Assembly (NCBI GenBank): GCA_034509425.1
Contig: JAVTVJ010001248.1
Span: 1 to 64,000, forward strand
Reading direction: 5' to 3'
DNA from: Eopsaltria australis
Lineage: Eukaryota; Chordata; Aves; Passeriformes; Petroicidae
DNA length: 64,000 nucleotides
Position 1 is the stretch's first letter, and each line of letters begins with the position of its first letter. A program made the position numbers and the translations under genes. Shown piece after piece: positions 26,930 to 46,842 of the stretch. The notes beneath the pieces were generated by a model. That model was not told the DNA's origin. It made no database searches and saw only the letters and a program-made list of their open reading frames with translations.

Positions 26930-29900
26930 ATGGCGCGGTTGCCCGGCTGGGCGCTGCCCTGGCTCCTTCTCCTCTGCTTCCTGCCCGCCGCAGGTACGTG
27001 CGGCACCGGCTCCCCGCGCTCTCCCCGCCTGGGCCGCGACGCCGAGGGTGCGGGGAGGAGCGGCCGGTGCCTCGGTGCCGCCCCAGCGCCCTGCCCGGGC
27101 ACGGCCGTGCCTTGGCCGCCCACGCGGGCAGCAGGTTCTCAGCGAGGGTTTGCTTGCAGAGTCGGTGGCGGTGATGTCGGTGGACGTGGGCAGCGAGTCG
27201 ATGAAGATCGCCATCGTGAAGCCCGGGGTGCCCATGGAGATCGTGCTGAACAAGTGAGCGGCTGTGGGTGCGCGCCCAGCGCTGCCGCGGGAGCCGTGCC
27301 GGGGGATCCGCTCTGTGCCCCCCGGCTGGAGCCCCCAGCCCCGCCGGGAGCGGGGGCAAATGAGGGTGGAGGGACTCGGCCATCCCTGTTCCTCTGCTGC
27401 CAGGGGAAGGCTCCCATCCTCCCGCGCAGGCTGGGGACTCGCTCCTGCCCCAGGTGGGCACCCGCGGGGCACCGTCCAGGGCAGGTTGTGAACTCACCTT
27501 GGACGTGTTTGGGTGCGCTTTGGGTACCTTTGGAGCCAGTGCCGAAAGCCCACGTGGTTAAGGACGCGTTGTGGTGCGGACCCAAAGGGCACCCAGTTCC
27601 CGTCTGTCCCCTGATTCTCAGTTCCCCACAAGGGAGCCCAGAGCCAGGTTTGTTTTTCTGCAGCTGTTCAAAGCCTGCTCTTGTAGCACAGGTAAATCTC
27701 TTGCACTCAGCTGCTGCTGCAGCCCATCTTTAAGCCACTGAGTGAAGAGTCTGCAGGTGAGAGAGGACATACGATCAGGAACATCTTCGGTTTCTGGGAG
27801 TCTGGAGATAACAAGGTTTCTCACCCATCTCCCTGAAATTCAGCAGTCATAGATAGAATGAGGGAACTGCCTTGCCTTGCTTATGGGTGGAGGAAAGCAA
27901 AAGGAGTTTCATCAAAGCACTGAAGGGGGTGGTGGGTCTTCTCTGGTAGCCCCTCAGCTGAGCAGAGGCTGGCCCCCCTCTCCACAGCAGGTATCCAAGC
28001 ACCTTCCTTTAGTCCTTCCGGAATGGGAACAAGATCCTTCTTCACTGGAGACTGGAATGTTCACCTGTTTCAGCTGGTTTATTCCTCCCTCTCTCTCTCT
28101 CCCCTCAGGGAGTCACGAAGGAAAACGCCCGTGGCCGTTTCCTTGAAGGAGAACGAGCGTCTCTTTGGCGATAGCGCGCTGGGCATGGTAAGAGTTCCTG
28201 TTCACACAACACGTGTGTCCCACGTTGTGAGAAATGCCCCAACCAGTGTTTGCCCCATGCTTCTCATCTCCTTGGCGTGCTGTTGGCTCTGTGTGGTGGC
28301 TGTGTGCTCCTACTCCCATAGCAAGACTTGTTCCCCGCACAGTCTGGGAGGGGTTGGTTTGGGAACAGCATAACTGAAGGCATACAAGTGGGTGATGTGG
28401 GTTTTTTTTTTTTCTGCAGTCCATAAGGACGCCCAAGGTGGCATTCCGGTACTTCCAGGATCTGCTGGGTAAGCGGATCGATAACCCCCACGTGGCACTG
28501 TACCAGTCCCGATTCCCGGAGCACGAGCTGGTGAAGGATGAGACAAGACAGACTGTTATCTTCAAGTTGTCCCCGTAAGTGGCTGCCTTTAGGTTCTTTG
28601 TGGGATGGACTCTAGCTGCCAGGCTTCTGCAGCTCTCTGTTGATGCCATCATTTTTTTTCCCTGTTGTAGAACGATACAGTATTCTCCCGAGGAGATGCT
28701 GGGGATGGTCCTGAACTATTCACGTGGTCTGGCTGAGGAATTTGCAGGTTGGAAGGATTTAGCTTTTTGTTGCTTGTGTGTGTATGTGCTTGTACATGAT
28801 AGGATTTCAGAAGAGGCTGAAAGCATTCAGAAACCCAGGGTTTTTAGAAACAGGATGTTGGTTCTTTCCTGCTGTAGTTGGTAAGCAAGATTTAGCAGCT
28901 ATCCAGTTATCATTTGTTTCTAATATGAGGCAGGTTTGGGATCTTAATCCTGCTCTTGGGGGCAGACACCCCATTTACCACCTAGCCTGGCAATGAAGGA
29001 GCCTTACAGGGAGTCTCTGGAGAAAAGTGAAGTGTTTTCTTTCTCACATGTGTGGTCAGAGTGGAGGCACATGGGAGGGAGGTGGCTGCAGTGGAGGGTG
29101 GAAGTGGCTCTATGAAGGCTGTGCTGTAGCTGTTCTGGATGAAAACTTGCTGTTGGAGCTGAACTAAAGGAGCAAAAACAGCCCTTTGCTGTGAAACTTG
29201 CTAACAGAGAAGAGGCTGTCATGCATATTTCATGCTGTGTTGCTAATGAAATACCATAGTAATGAAAAGTGGATAAATTATGAGGAGGTTTTTTACTGGA
29301 GAGTGAATATGATCCAGTGACAATGGAAGGCTCCCTGAAGATAGTATTTGTTGAAATGGAAGGCTACCCAGGGCATTTGAGAGTATCCTGACATAAGAAA
29401 GAGAGGTCAGTAGACTTGTGGCTTTGTGTGAATATGCTAGGTGTGCTTGATTTCAGCAGGGTACAGAGATTCATCCCTAGGGATGCTGCTGCAGGGTTGC
29501 ATTTTGTGCCAGTCTTCAGCTTGGGTCCTTTGGGTTTGCTGCTGTCACCCCATCTCAATGAGTCTTTGCGTGTGGCCACACTGATGCAGAGTTCCCTGCA
29601 ACTGTTTCAGAGCAGCCCATCAAAGATGCAGTGATCACAGTTCCTGCCTACTTCAACCAAGCCGAGAGGAGAGCGGTTCTGCACGCCGCCCGCATGGCTG
29701 ACCTCAAGGTGCTGCAGCTGATCAACGACAACACGGCTGTAGCCTTGAACTATGGGGTTTTTAGGAGGAAAGACATCAATGCCACGGCACAGGTAGGTGC
29801 ATTTGGGAGATGCAGAGAGTCCTGCCAAGTTGCCTGTGTGCTGGGGAGGAAGTGCTGCAGAAAAAATCCAAAGAACTCAGAGTGGGTTCTGTTGATCAAG

Positions 29901-32900
29901 CAGTCTCTTCTGTTTTCATGTGTTCATCAACAAGACAAAGAGATCAAACCCTGTGTGCATGTATGGTGAAGCCTGAAAGCTTCTGGGGTTAGGGCAGGTC
30001 CTGGGAGTTCCCATTTTGTAAACCTGTAATTGTTTCTTGTCCATCAGCTGGGGGAAGTAACAGCAGCGATTACTTGAAGGATTGGAACACTGACTCAGAA
30101 GTACTTGATTCTCTTGGGGCTGAAGAAACAGCAGAACTTTGGGTTTTGAACTATGAAATAGATCAGAAGTTTTCTTGTCTCCTTTTGTCAAACATGGCCC
30201 TGAACATCGCCTGTGTTTGGTCAAAATATGAGTCCTGCCCTTAGGATGTAATGTCAGTCCAGGGAGTGGACAGTTGTGGCCTGTATCATGCTGAAAAGGT
30301 TCTTTCCTTATTCGTGGGGGATATCCAGGTGTTTCTGCTTCACTGTGCCAGCTTTTCTTTTCAGAATATCATGTTTTACGACATGGGAGCAGGAAGCACT
30401 GTTTGTACCATTGTTACGTATCAGACAGTGAAAACTAAGGACTCAGGAACCCAACCTCAGCTGCAGATCCAAGGCATTGGGTAAGAATTCCATACAAGCT
30501 TTACAAATCCCACAGGTCGCAGAAAATAAACCATTTGTCTCACAGTCTCTTCATCACGTAGAATTTTGCAGTGAGGCTTCAGTACAGTAATTTGGATGGC
30601 TGAGGGGGAAACATTTGGTGCAAGAAGGCTCCAGTTTCTCAACTGGAATAGGTAACTGAGAACTTGCAGGAGCTCAAGAGGGAACCAGTGTACTTAGTAT
30701 GCTTTAGGCTTGCCTTTTGATAGCCTCTAGCCATGTAAGCCTATTCCATTTAATGTAATCTTATATAATGTGTCAGTTGGAAAAATAGAAATATACTTCT
30801 AGATAGGAATGAAAATGCAGTGTATTTATTGCATTGCTAAATAAACTGGGGTGCGCTGTGCATACCCAGCCCAGTAATTTTAACTCCAAAGCATTTATTT
30901 TGCTGTTTTCAGGAAAATACCTGGGACCTGATACAGTTGTCCTTTGGCTTCTCAGCTCTTTGACATGCCTGGCAATGAGGCATTTACTTAAAATATAATG
31001 AAATTTCCTGTTGAAAGGCTGTTTTGGTGGTGAATCTCTTATATCTATCTTTCTTTTGTTTTATTATAATTGGTTATTTTGAAGACAACCATTGTTTTTT
31101 CACAGTCATCACAGCTGATAATACTGCAGCTACTTTTGACCACTTGCTGCTCTGCATATTTGTGAAACAATACATGAAATTTGTTTGTATTTCAGTCTGG
31201 TTTAGGTTATTACACCTCTGTTCATTCTTTTGCTCAGGTTTGACCGTACTCTTGGAGGCTTAGAGATGGAGCTTCGTCTCCGGGACTACTTGGCAAAACT
31301 CTTTAACGAGCAGCACCCTTCCAAAGACGTGCGGAAGAACCCTCGGGCCATGGCCAAGCTGCTGAAGGAGGCCAACCGCCTGAAAACTGTGCTGAGCGCG
31401 AATGCCGACCACATGGCACAGGTCTGACCTTCTGCTGGGGGCTCCTGCTTTTCTGGGGCTGAGTGTGGGGTGTAAGACTGGGTAAGGGAGCACTGTCCCT
31501 CTGCAGCACAGGTCTGAGGAGCATCGCTCCCGGTGGTCCCTCTCAGCTTGTGCCTGCTTGGTGGCACTGGTGCTTGAGTGGATTGAAGAAGAGTTATTCG
31601 TGTCAAGTATGTTAAGTAAGCTTTCACTGAAAGAGACTGTCCAATTACACCCATGTTCCATGCTCTCATCACCTTAGCAATGGGAGGGTTCACGTGAGCG
31701 TGGTCAGGTCTGTTGTGCGTTACAAAAGCCAGAAGTTTTTGCACACTGCGCGAAGATTTTGCTTGGAGAATGCTCCACAATTAATTGTATTCTGGCTGTT
31801 TTTTTTTTTTTTTGACAGATTGAGGGACTACTGGATGACATAGACTTCAAAGCCAAGGTCTCAAGACAAGAATTTGAGGATTTGTGCTCTGACTTGTTCA
31901 AGCGCGTCCCAGGACCCGTGCAGCAGGCTCTGAGTAGCGCAGAGATGAACATGGTGTGTTTAAGAAAATGCATTACCAAGCCTGAAGCTTCTGTGTGTGG
32001 AGCTGCTGTCACATCATGATTGAGGCATCAGTGGTTGTGTTATCAGGACTGTTGGGAGGTAGATGCCTGCTATTATGACAGTGATGTTGGTGCTACAGAG
32101 AGTTTGCCTGCTGCAGTGTCAAGCAGGGGTGTGTCACTCTCCCCCCTGCACTGTCCACCAGAAGTTGGAGGAGGGGCTTCTTTGTCTTAAAACACTTTAC
32201 TCCTGTGCTGTAGGTTTGAAATGATGATGTTTCCTCTTTTTGTCTTGGATACTGGTTCTGGTCTCACTCTTGAAGTTTTAACTGAATGAGTCTGGAAACA
32301 GAATTACTGGTGTTTGGGCTTCTCCTTTGCCCACTCTCTAAAGAGAGCTCTGTTGTGGGCTGCAGTTGGACCAAACCTGAGACAGTCCTTTGGAGGGAGT
32401 CACTGTGGGGTTAAATGCTCACTTTCCAGGGTGCCACGACTCTTGAGCAGCTTTGGGCTCTGATATTCAATGCAAGACACTGAGTTACCTCTTAGAGTCT
32501 GGATTTCTGTCTGTTCAGATCCAACCGGCTCTTGGGGTCACTGCCTCCTATGGCATTGAACTACAGTTAGTCTAATTTTGAATCAAGCCCCATGTTTCAG
32601 GTGGCTTGAAGCCACGGTCACATTGTCACTGTTTGACAGAGCTGACCCCAGATGCCTTGCTGTTGGCACTGCTGATGTTTGTCTGAGGTCTGTTGGGTGC
32701 TGGCCTGCACTGGGACAGCAGGGTGTAGTGTGGGTGTTCTCAGAGCACCATGTCAGCACGTGGTGACCGGGGAAGGAGCGTAAGGAAGCCCTGGACTTAG
32801 CTTCCCAAAATTGCTTTCTTAAGACAAGGTGACTGTTTCCAATCCCTAGGATGGAATTGACCAGGTGATTCTAGTTGGCGGTGCCACACGGGTCCCCAAA

Positions 32901-35900
32901 GTGCAGGAGGTTTTGCTGAAAGCTGTGGGCAAGTGAGTATGTGAGGCCCCCTTCTAGTCTGTCTCCCGTTGATAAGCTGCTGTTTATGTGGAGGCTGCAA
33001 ACTTCATGTCTGTTGCTTTTCCCTTTGTAGAGAAGAGCTGGGCAAGAATATCAATGCTGATGAGGCTGCTGCTATGGGTGCAGTCTACCAGGCAGCTGCT
33101 CTGAGCAAAGCCTTTAAGGTGAAGCCCTTCATTGTTCGGGATGCTGCTGTGTTTCCTATCCAGGTAACCTTTGGCTTTCCTTCTCCTGTGCAAGGTGTGG
33201 GGTTGTGCTGGGAGAAACGATCCAGGTTTGAGCCTGTCAGCTTCCTTTGAGTATGGAAGCTCTGGAGATCTTTCTGCTAATCTAATAAAGAAAGCAGAAG
33301 GAAGTCTTCTTTGTAATAGAAATGGAGTATACAAGGAGCCAGGCATATGCAAGTATAGTTGAGGAATATTTGCCTGCCCCCCTACTTTTGCATGAGGCAG
33401 AGCAGCCGAACACTGCTGATGTAAGATGCCACAGTTTGCAGTTGCTGAGTCTTATTTTCTGTTTGTGATGCAGGTGGAGTTTACTCGTGAAGTTGAGGAG
33501 GACGATAAATCCCGGAGTTTAAAGCATAACAAGAGGATTTTGTTCCAGCGCATGGCGCCCTATCCCCAGCGCAAAGTGATCACTTTCAACCGCTACACAG
33601 ATGACTTTGAGTTCTATGTCAACTACGGTGATCTGACATTCCTGAGCCAGGATGACCTGCGGTGAGTTGAGCCCAGCACCCGAGCCAGCAGCTCTGTGGC
33701 AATGCAACTTGCCTGGCTGGAAATGTGTTGCCAGTGTGTCTGACTGGCACTGGCACATCTGTTCTCCAAGCTGCTTTAGCAAACCGAGCCCTGCCAGTTC
33801 CTGCTTTTTGCAGTTGCCCATCGCCACCAGCATGAACATGAGCAGGGATTGGCTGTTCTGCAGCACTGTTATCCTGAGTTCTCTCTCTGCTTTTGTCTCT
33901 GTGTCACCAGAGTTTTTGGTTCTCTCAATCTCACCACTGTGAGGCTAAAGGGTGTTGGGGACAGTTTCAAGAAGCACTCGGACTATGAATCCAAAGGCAT
34001 CAAAGCACACTTCAACATGGATGAGAGTGGTGTACTGAGTCTTGACCGGGTAAGCACCACCCATTAGGATGGTTGTCAGCTGATGTATTTTTCAGTTCTG
34101 TCCCTCTCTCTGGTCCCTGCTTAAAACTAATCCTGAGCTTCTATTTCCAAGGTGGAATCAGTGTTTGAAACCTTGGTGGAAGACAAGCTGGAGGAGGAGT
34201 CAACACTGACAAGTAAATGCTGAACTTTGATGTTCATACTGACTGTTTTGTTACCTGTAGTGGCTGAGATAACTGCAAGTGTTGTGTTTCTTTGGGTCTG
34301 GGGTGTTGAAGTTGCACAGTCTGACTGTATGTGTGGCTGTCTGTGTACACAAGGACGTGGAGGGACGTTGGAGAAGTATGAGTCTGGAGTGTGTGAAGCT
34401 CACCTTCACCACCAAGGGAGCCCCGTGGTGATCATTGTAGTTGTGAGGGGAAGGACTGAGAGCTGATGACTTTCTTCCTCTGGATATGTAACATTCTGAA
34501 TTTTTTGTCTCCCTTCAACAGAACTTGGAAACACTATCTCAAGCTTGTTTGGGGGTGGTGGCCCTACACCAGACACTGGAGAGAACCTGACAGACTCAGT
34601 TCAGGTGAGCCCCAGGGTGACTGGAAGGAAGCCCTTACGTCTTGCTGTGGCAATTATGTAGAATTACCTGTTCTGTGAAACATTGTATGGAATTTCTATA
34701 TTTAAAACACTGTTTTGCTTTCCCCTTTACTTGCTTGTGATGACCAGGAAGAGGAAGAGAGCCTAGCAGAAACAGGTAAAGAAGAGCAGGGGGAGAAACA
34801 AGACCAGAAAAGCAGTACTGTAGATGCTGGTGAAGAGCAGGGACAAGAGAAACAGCAGTCTTCAAGTGAAGCAGAAACTGCCTCTCAGAAAGCAGAGTCA
34901 CAGAGAAAGGAAGAAGGCGAGAAATTAGAGCCTCAGGTGAGCATCAGATTGAAGGAATGGGACTGATTTTAGTCAGTGGAATTGCCTCAGTGGAATTCTC
35001 CCTTCTCTGAAGTGCTCTGCCTTTGAAAAAAGTCGCAGAGTCTGAAAATCTGTTCCCTTGCTTGAGAATGTACTTTGTGTTACAGGGTCCCAAAGAAAAT
35101 AGAGAAACTGCAAAAGAGGAAGAACCGTCCAAAAGTTCCAGTGACAGCACAGCTGCCAAAACAGAGGAAGAGAAGATCAAAGCACCCAAGAAGCAGAAGC
35201 TTGTCCATGAGATCACCATGGAGCTGGATGTGAATGATGTGCCTGACCTGTTGGAAGATGAACTGAAGAGCTCGATGAAAAAGTAGGTTTGAAATGGCTC
35301 TGCTAAGCTAGAACTCTAGATCAAGGAAGTTAATTGCTTTGGAATGGCAATGGCTCACACAGAGCACTGCTGACCTCAGAAGCTGGTGTGTGTGATGTGC
35401 TGCTTAACCAAAGGCACTTGCTACCTTTGATTTCTGTTCTCTTTGCGTGTTAGACTCCAAGACTTGACGATAAGAGATCTAGAGAAACAGGAAAGAGAAA
35501 AATCAGCCAACAGCTTGGAGTCATTCATCTTTGAGACCCAGGTGAGAGAGGGATATAAAGAAATGAGAATTCCAGGAGAGCAGTAGAAGTGTTCTGTATG
35601 ACCTTTGGCTGATCTGAGTGTGGGGGAGTTGTTTGAGCTGGGGGGAAGCTGATTTAAAGAGCTCAGGTTTTGTCTTTCAGTCACTTTCTCTAATGCTGTT
35701 AGGCTTCCCAGGCCCATGTTTCCTCAGTACAAAATGGACCTTCCCTTCAGCATGTCTAATAAATTGAACAATTGCCCCCAGACTGTAAAGAAGCTACAGC
35801 TGCTCAGGAACTGTTGTACAGAAGAAGGAACTCGTGTTAAGTGTGTGTGAAATAACGACTGTTGCAGCGTTACCATCATGGGATGTGGGTGTATCTATAG

Positions 35901-38900
35901 CTGGTGTTTTACCATTGTGCTCCTAGCAATTCTAGGAGCAGAGCTCAGATTTGGAAGAGTGCAGGCAGCACCCCAGCCCAGCTGCAAGTGAGTACTCTGG
36001 TTGTTACGTGCTTCCAGGCTCAGTGGTGTTTGACCAGAGTGCTTGCTCTGTTTTTTTAGGACAAGCTTTACCAAGAGGAATATCAGTTTGTCTCAACAGA
36101 GGAGCAGAGAGAAGAAATTTCCAGAAAGCTTAGCGAGGCTTCCAGTTGGATGGAGGAGGAGGGCTATGCAGCTGCAACAAAGGTATTGCTGTGTGCAGTC
36201 AGGATAGCAGGCAGCTGTCACTGACATGGAAGTGACCACAGAGGCTGACAGAGCCTTCCTAATCCAGTTCTTGAGAGTTTCTTGCTTCCTCAGTGCATCA
36301 TGCACAGAACGAAAAGAAGTTGTCCCAGCCATGGATGTTTCTACAAGAGCTTCAGCAGGAACCTGTTGATTCCACTGAAAGCTTAGTCATGTGGCTCTTT
36401 TTAACTGCACTGAAATGGTGTATTTGATAGAGTGAACAACAAATGCAGTTATAACCTCTGAAGTTGCCAGTGTTACACAGTGGTCAAACTAACTGTCTCC
36501 TTTCTCCTCTCCCCCATTTTCAGGAGCTGAAAGACAAGCTTTCAGAGCTGAAAAAGCTTTGTAGGAACCTTTTCTTCCGTGTTGAAGAAAGGAGAAAGTG
36601 GCCAGAACGCCTGGCTGCTCTGGAAAGTCTGCTCAATCACTCCACCATCTTTCTCAGGTAAGGGCTGGCTTTTGGGAAGGAATGTCATGCAAGTGGTCAT
36701 GTAGGAGCTGCCAGCAGAATGAGACCAGGGTGAATGTGACAGTCAGTGACACATCCTGAGGAAAGATGAGCAGAACCCTGCTCCCTGGTGTGGGCTCTGT
36801 CCAAAATGGGGGTCAGGAAGGGTCCAGCGTGCTTGTTGTGATGTTTTTGTATTACTGGAGCTGTAGCCACAGAGTTGGGAAGGTGCAGTCTGCTTGGCTT
36901 AACAAAAATAAGCTTTCTTATCTACCAGGGGAGCCCGGATGATTCCAGAGTCTGACCAGATATTCACAGAAGTGGAACTGAGCACACTGGAAAAAGCCAT
37001 CAACGAAACAACGGTACTAAAGGATGGAGTGATGCCGGGGGAGGGTGGGGTGGCAGTTTGGGTTATGACCTATACTTTCACTCAAGGTCATGGAGTAGAA
37101 TGTGGATATTTTGTTTTTGTGCCACCAGCAAACCTTTTATGTGTTTCAGTGCTTCCTAATGCCCAGCTTGACCTCATCGTGTCTAGGGGGGAATCAGTTC
37201 CTGTATTGCACGTGGAATTGTGCCTGGGCTGGGGGTGGAGCCCGGTGTTCTGACTGCCGGTTTTTAAAGGCGGGCGCTGGGTTTTGTTTCTCTTTGTCCT
37301 GTGTCTGGGTAGCTGAGAGGCTGGTGGAAATGTAGCACGGAGGAGAGCTGTTCTGTGTAAAGCAGAATAGCCAGGGGCAGTGACTTTGAGATACTGTGAT
37401 ATACAGCAGTTCCTGGAACCCAGAAGCATTCCAAAAGCACCTCTTCCCTCGCGTCCCACAGATCTGGAAAAATGAGACGCTGGCTGAACAGAACAAGCTT
37501 ACTCCTACTGAGAAACCTGTGCTGCTCTCTAAAGATATAGAGTTCAAGATAGCAGCCCTGGACAGGGAAGTGCAGTATCTCCTGAATAAAGCCAAGTTTG
37601 CAAAACCCAAACCCAAAAAGGAGAAGAACGCCACAAAAACTGATTCAGGCAAGAATACTACAGCAGCCCCTGAGACTGAGAATACTATCCCTCCCACGGA
37701 GGGGAAACAAGAAGGTAAGTAGCAGCTGGGAGCATGTATGTAACTCCCTATTATATAATTCCCACATGTAACACATGGTGTTTCTCTTGATTGAAAGGGA
37801 GCTAAAGAAGGGAGGACAATAGTTAACTGTGAGATTGATTTTGCTCTTAATTTTCAAATACAGCTGGGAAAGTATGTGTATTGCAGTGTCCCTTTCTCCC
37901 CACCATTTGTTTGGGGTTTTTTTGTGAAGAAACAGAAATTATTTATAAATTTCTCAGGATAGTCAGTACCTGTCTTGCTGGCTTGTTGACTTCTAGGAAA
38001 GATAAGCCATTGACTGCACTTCAGTGTACAGAGCCAAATACTCAAGGTCCTGGCCTTGATCAATGAATTCTTGATGAGAAAGGTTTGTGGCCTAGATGGA
38101 CCCCAGGGAAAAAAAATCTCTTGGGGCACTAGGACTTAGAGTTTTTTGAACTTTCTAAGATCTCAGGTTCTAAGTGCCCTGGTCCTTTCAAATCTGGAGT
38201 GCTGTTTGTCAGCATTCCTGCTGGTTCCTCTGGTCTGAGCAAGGGATCCTGCTCACAGTCACAGCTCCCAAGGTCATCTGCAACCAGTCAGTCTCCAGGG
38301 CTTCTGGGGACATAAAGCATGGCACTCAGAGGGGAATACGGACCAGTTTTGTGGTGCCTCTCTTGAGTGTTGTAGAGTGATCCCCTGTGAGAGTGAACTA
38401 TTACAGTTCTGCTGAGGCACCACAACTGGCTGGTTTAACTTCAGCTTCACTCACCTCATCTCTTTGCACCTTGTCTCCTGTGTATTCTCCCTTGACTTTT
38501 GTTTCTTTCTGCTTGAAACATAGACAAACCAGAGGATATTGATCCAGCCAAGGAGCCTCCTACAGCTGAGAAAGCAGCAACAGATGATAAGCATGGATCA
38601 GACTCTGGTGGGTAAACGTTTTGCTAATGATCTGGAACTTGGGAGCTGCAAGTGCAAGGTGTCTGGGGGCTCCTTTGCAGATATTTAGCTGTAAGAGATA
38701 GTATGATGGTAGAAGCCCTGACTGCCAATCCATTGTTAATTCTGCAAACAGGAGGACTTGCTGTTCCTGTGTTTCTGTTGTTCAGAGTGGAATTCTTATG
38801 CACCACTGCTGCTTTGTGTCCCTGGCCCTGCAGTTTGCAGCCAGTCCCATGGCTGTGAGACTGGCTCTGCTTGAGAGCTGCTGTGCCACTCCTGCTGCCA

Positions 38901-39150
38901 GGGCAGCACTGTTAACAGGGGCAGAGAGTTCATGTCTTCAGCTCCATGGAGCTGAGTATCAATCCCCAAAACCTCTGTACCGTGGACTGCAAGTTTTGTG
39001 GCAAATTTTGCAAATGTCAGAGACTCTCAGTGCTGCTTTGCACATTGTGAAAACCACTGCAGTGTGAAACTGAATTTGCTTTATTACACAGGGTCCAAAA
39101 AAGAGAAGGCAGAAGCTGGAGGAGAAAGCAGGAAAAACGATGAATTGTAA
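26930..39150 (+). CDS. HYOU1: HYOU1, ER-resident HSP110/GRP170 chaperone
   Basis: This is an ER lumen large HSP70-like chaperone and nucleotide exchange factor for BiP, induced by ER stress and hypoxia. The 24 coding exons are 26930-26993, 27160-27253, 28109-28187, 28420-28574, 28671-28747, 29611-29792, 30365-30480, 31238-31421, 31819-31953, 32850-32932, 33031-33163, 33474-33661, 33911-34049, 34152-34212, 34522-34604, 34748-34936, 35086-35282, 35454-35541, 36060-36182, 36524-36657, 36929-37013, 37462-37714, 38524-38607 and 39092-39150, giving 994 aa (human 999). The signal peptide covers residues 1 to about 22 ([11 protein letters not shown]). ATPase-domain marks are [32 protein letters not shown] and [10 protein letters not shown] (near 370). 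A long Glu/Lys/Ser-rich acidic loop occupies about 592-700. The C-terminus is NDEL, the ER retrieval signal. The next gene, SLC37A4, is on the same strand. Confidence 0.97.
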
Positions 39151-40110
39151 CACCCTGAAATCCCACGAGTGTCAGCATCTATTTATTTCATAGTTACTTT
39201 CTTGTTTTTCTTACGGACCTGATTAGTCATGATGTAAATGGAACACAAGAGTCTGACAACACAATGGGATAGAGATGTAAATTTATTTTTTTGTTCTTTC
39301 TGCGGATTTTGCCTCTACTAACTTAGTGAATTCATTTTTGTTTTTCTTTTATTACGTGTGGCAGAGTGCCCACCAAGAATTGTCTCTGTTTCAGTACAGA
39401 AGTCACCAAAGTGACTTTCCTGTGGGGAGAAAACAGTAAAGAAACATCTTCAGGTTTAGGAAGTAACTTGGAACACAAAATCTGTGCCTCACCTCTTATG
39501 AAGATGACTGCAGAAGGATATAGACCTGAAGTGCTTTTGTCTTTGCATATGAGGCCGTAACTTAGAGCAAATGTGTGATTTCAGCTGGTGGGAGGTGTAT
39601 TAATACTTGGATTCATGGGAAGGTGGAACAGAACTGGGAAGGCAGATGATCTGTGCTTTGAGATGTGGCTGTGTCTGTTTTCCATAGGCTGTATGTTAAA
39701 ACTGTCTGTGCTCTGTAGCAGAGTCCAAAAACCACGAAGTGAGACTTAACAAAAAGATTATGTTTATAGTTCTAAAAGTTCAGGAAAGGCAACATTGAAT
39801 ACAGAGGAGAGGGAAAGATGGGCCGTGTTGGCACATCCTGCAGTCAGTCACAAGGACAGTGATAGGGATCAAACAACCAAACCTGGAAAGTCTAAAGGCA
39901 GCTGCCCTCCTTCCTCGGTATTTCGTGCACTTGGACCGACTTAAACGTGTGACCTTCCCTGTCCCTGGCCGTGCCCTCCTGCCTCCTCGGACCGTCCCTG
40001 CTGCTGCCACACACACGAGCGGGGTCCGACGGCTGCGAATGTGCATCTGACATTGTTCTCCATGCTGGCCTCTTCAACCAAAAATAAAAACCACACCTCC
40101 TGACGGGCTG
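39151..40110 (+). other. HYOU1: HYOU1 3' UTR
   Basis: About 950 bases follow the HYOU1 stop, AT-rich at first and then more balanced, with no coding exon seen. The first clear AATAAA is at 40083-40088, which sets the probable end at about 40100-40110. That leaves under 200 bases to the SLC37A4 start codon. Confidence 0.7.
40083..40088 (+). terminator. HYOU1: HYOU1 poly(A) signal AATAAA
   Basis: A canonical hexamer lies in the last AT-rich patch before the GC-rich SLC37A4 promoter. A shorter 3' UTR using a variant hexamer is possible. Confidence 0.7.
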
Positions 40111-40286
40111 TGCGGAGCGGTGCCGTGTGTGCCGGGAGCCGGGAGCCGGGCCGGGCCGGGGGCGGTGCTGGGGCGGGACTTCCGCGGGGCGGGCGGGGCC
40201 GCGGTCCGTGCCCGTCCGTCCGTCCGTCCGTCTGTCTGTCCGTCCGTCTGTCCGTGCTCCGGAGCGGAGCGGCGCCGCGGGGAGCG
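40100..40286 (+). promoter_or_regulatory. SLC37A4: SLC37A4 GC-rich promoter and 5' UTR
   Basis: GC boxes (GGGGCGGGACTT, GGGGCGGGCGGGGCC) and high CpG content occupy the short gap between the HYOU1 poly(A) signal and the SLC37A4 ATG at 40287. There is no TATA box. The promoter abuts or overlaps the HYOU1 transcript end. Confidence 0.65.
40204..40255 (+). repeat. CCGT/CTGT tetranucleotide repeat in the SLC37A4 5' leader
   Basis: About 12 tandem units of CCGT with scattered CTGT variants end about 30 bases before the SLC37A4 start codon. It is likely within the 5' UTR and prone to length variation. Confidence 0.9.

Positions 40287-46842
<6,556 letters not shown>

Noticed and set aside
25802..27497. 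Overlapping minus-strand open frames of about 550 codons in two frames across the HYOU1 promoter
   Set aside because: Two frames are open at once, the translations are Ala/Pro/Arg/Gly-rich with simple repeats, and they run through HYOU1 exons. This is a GC-composition effect, not a gene.
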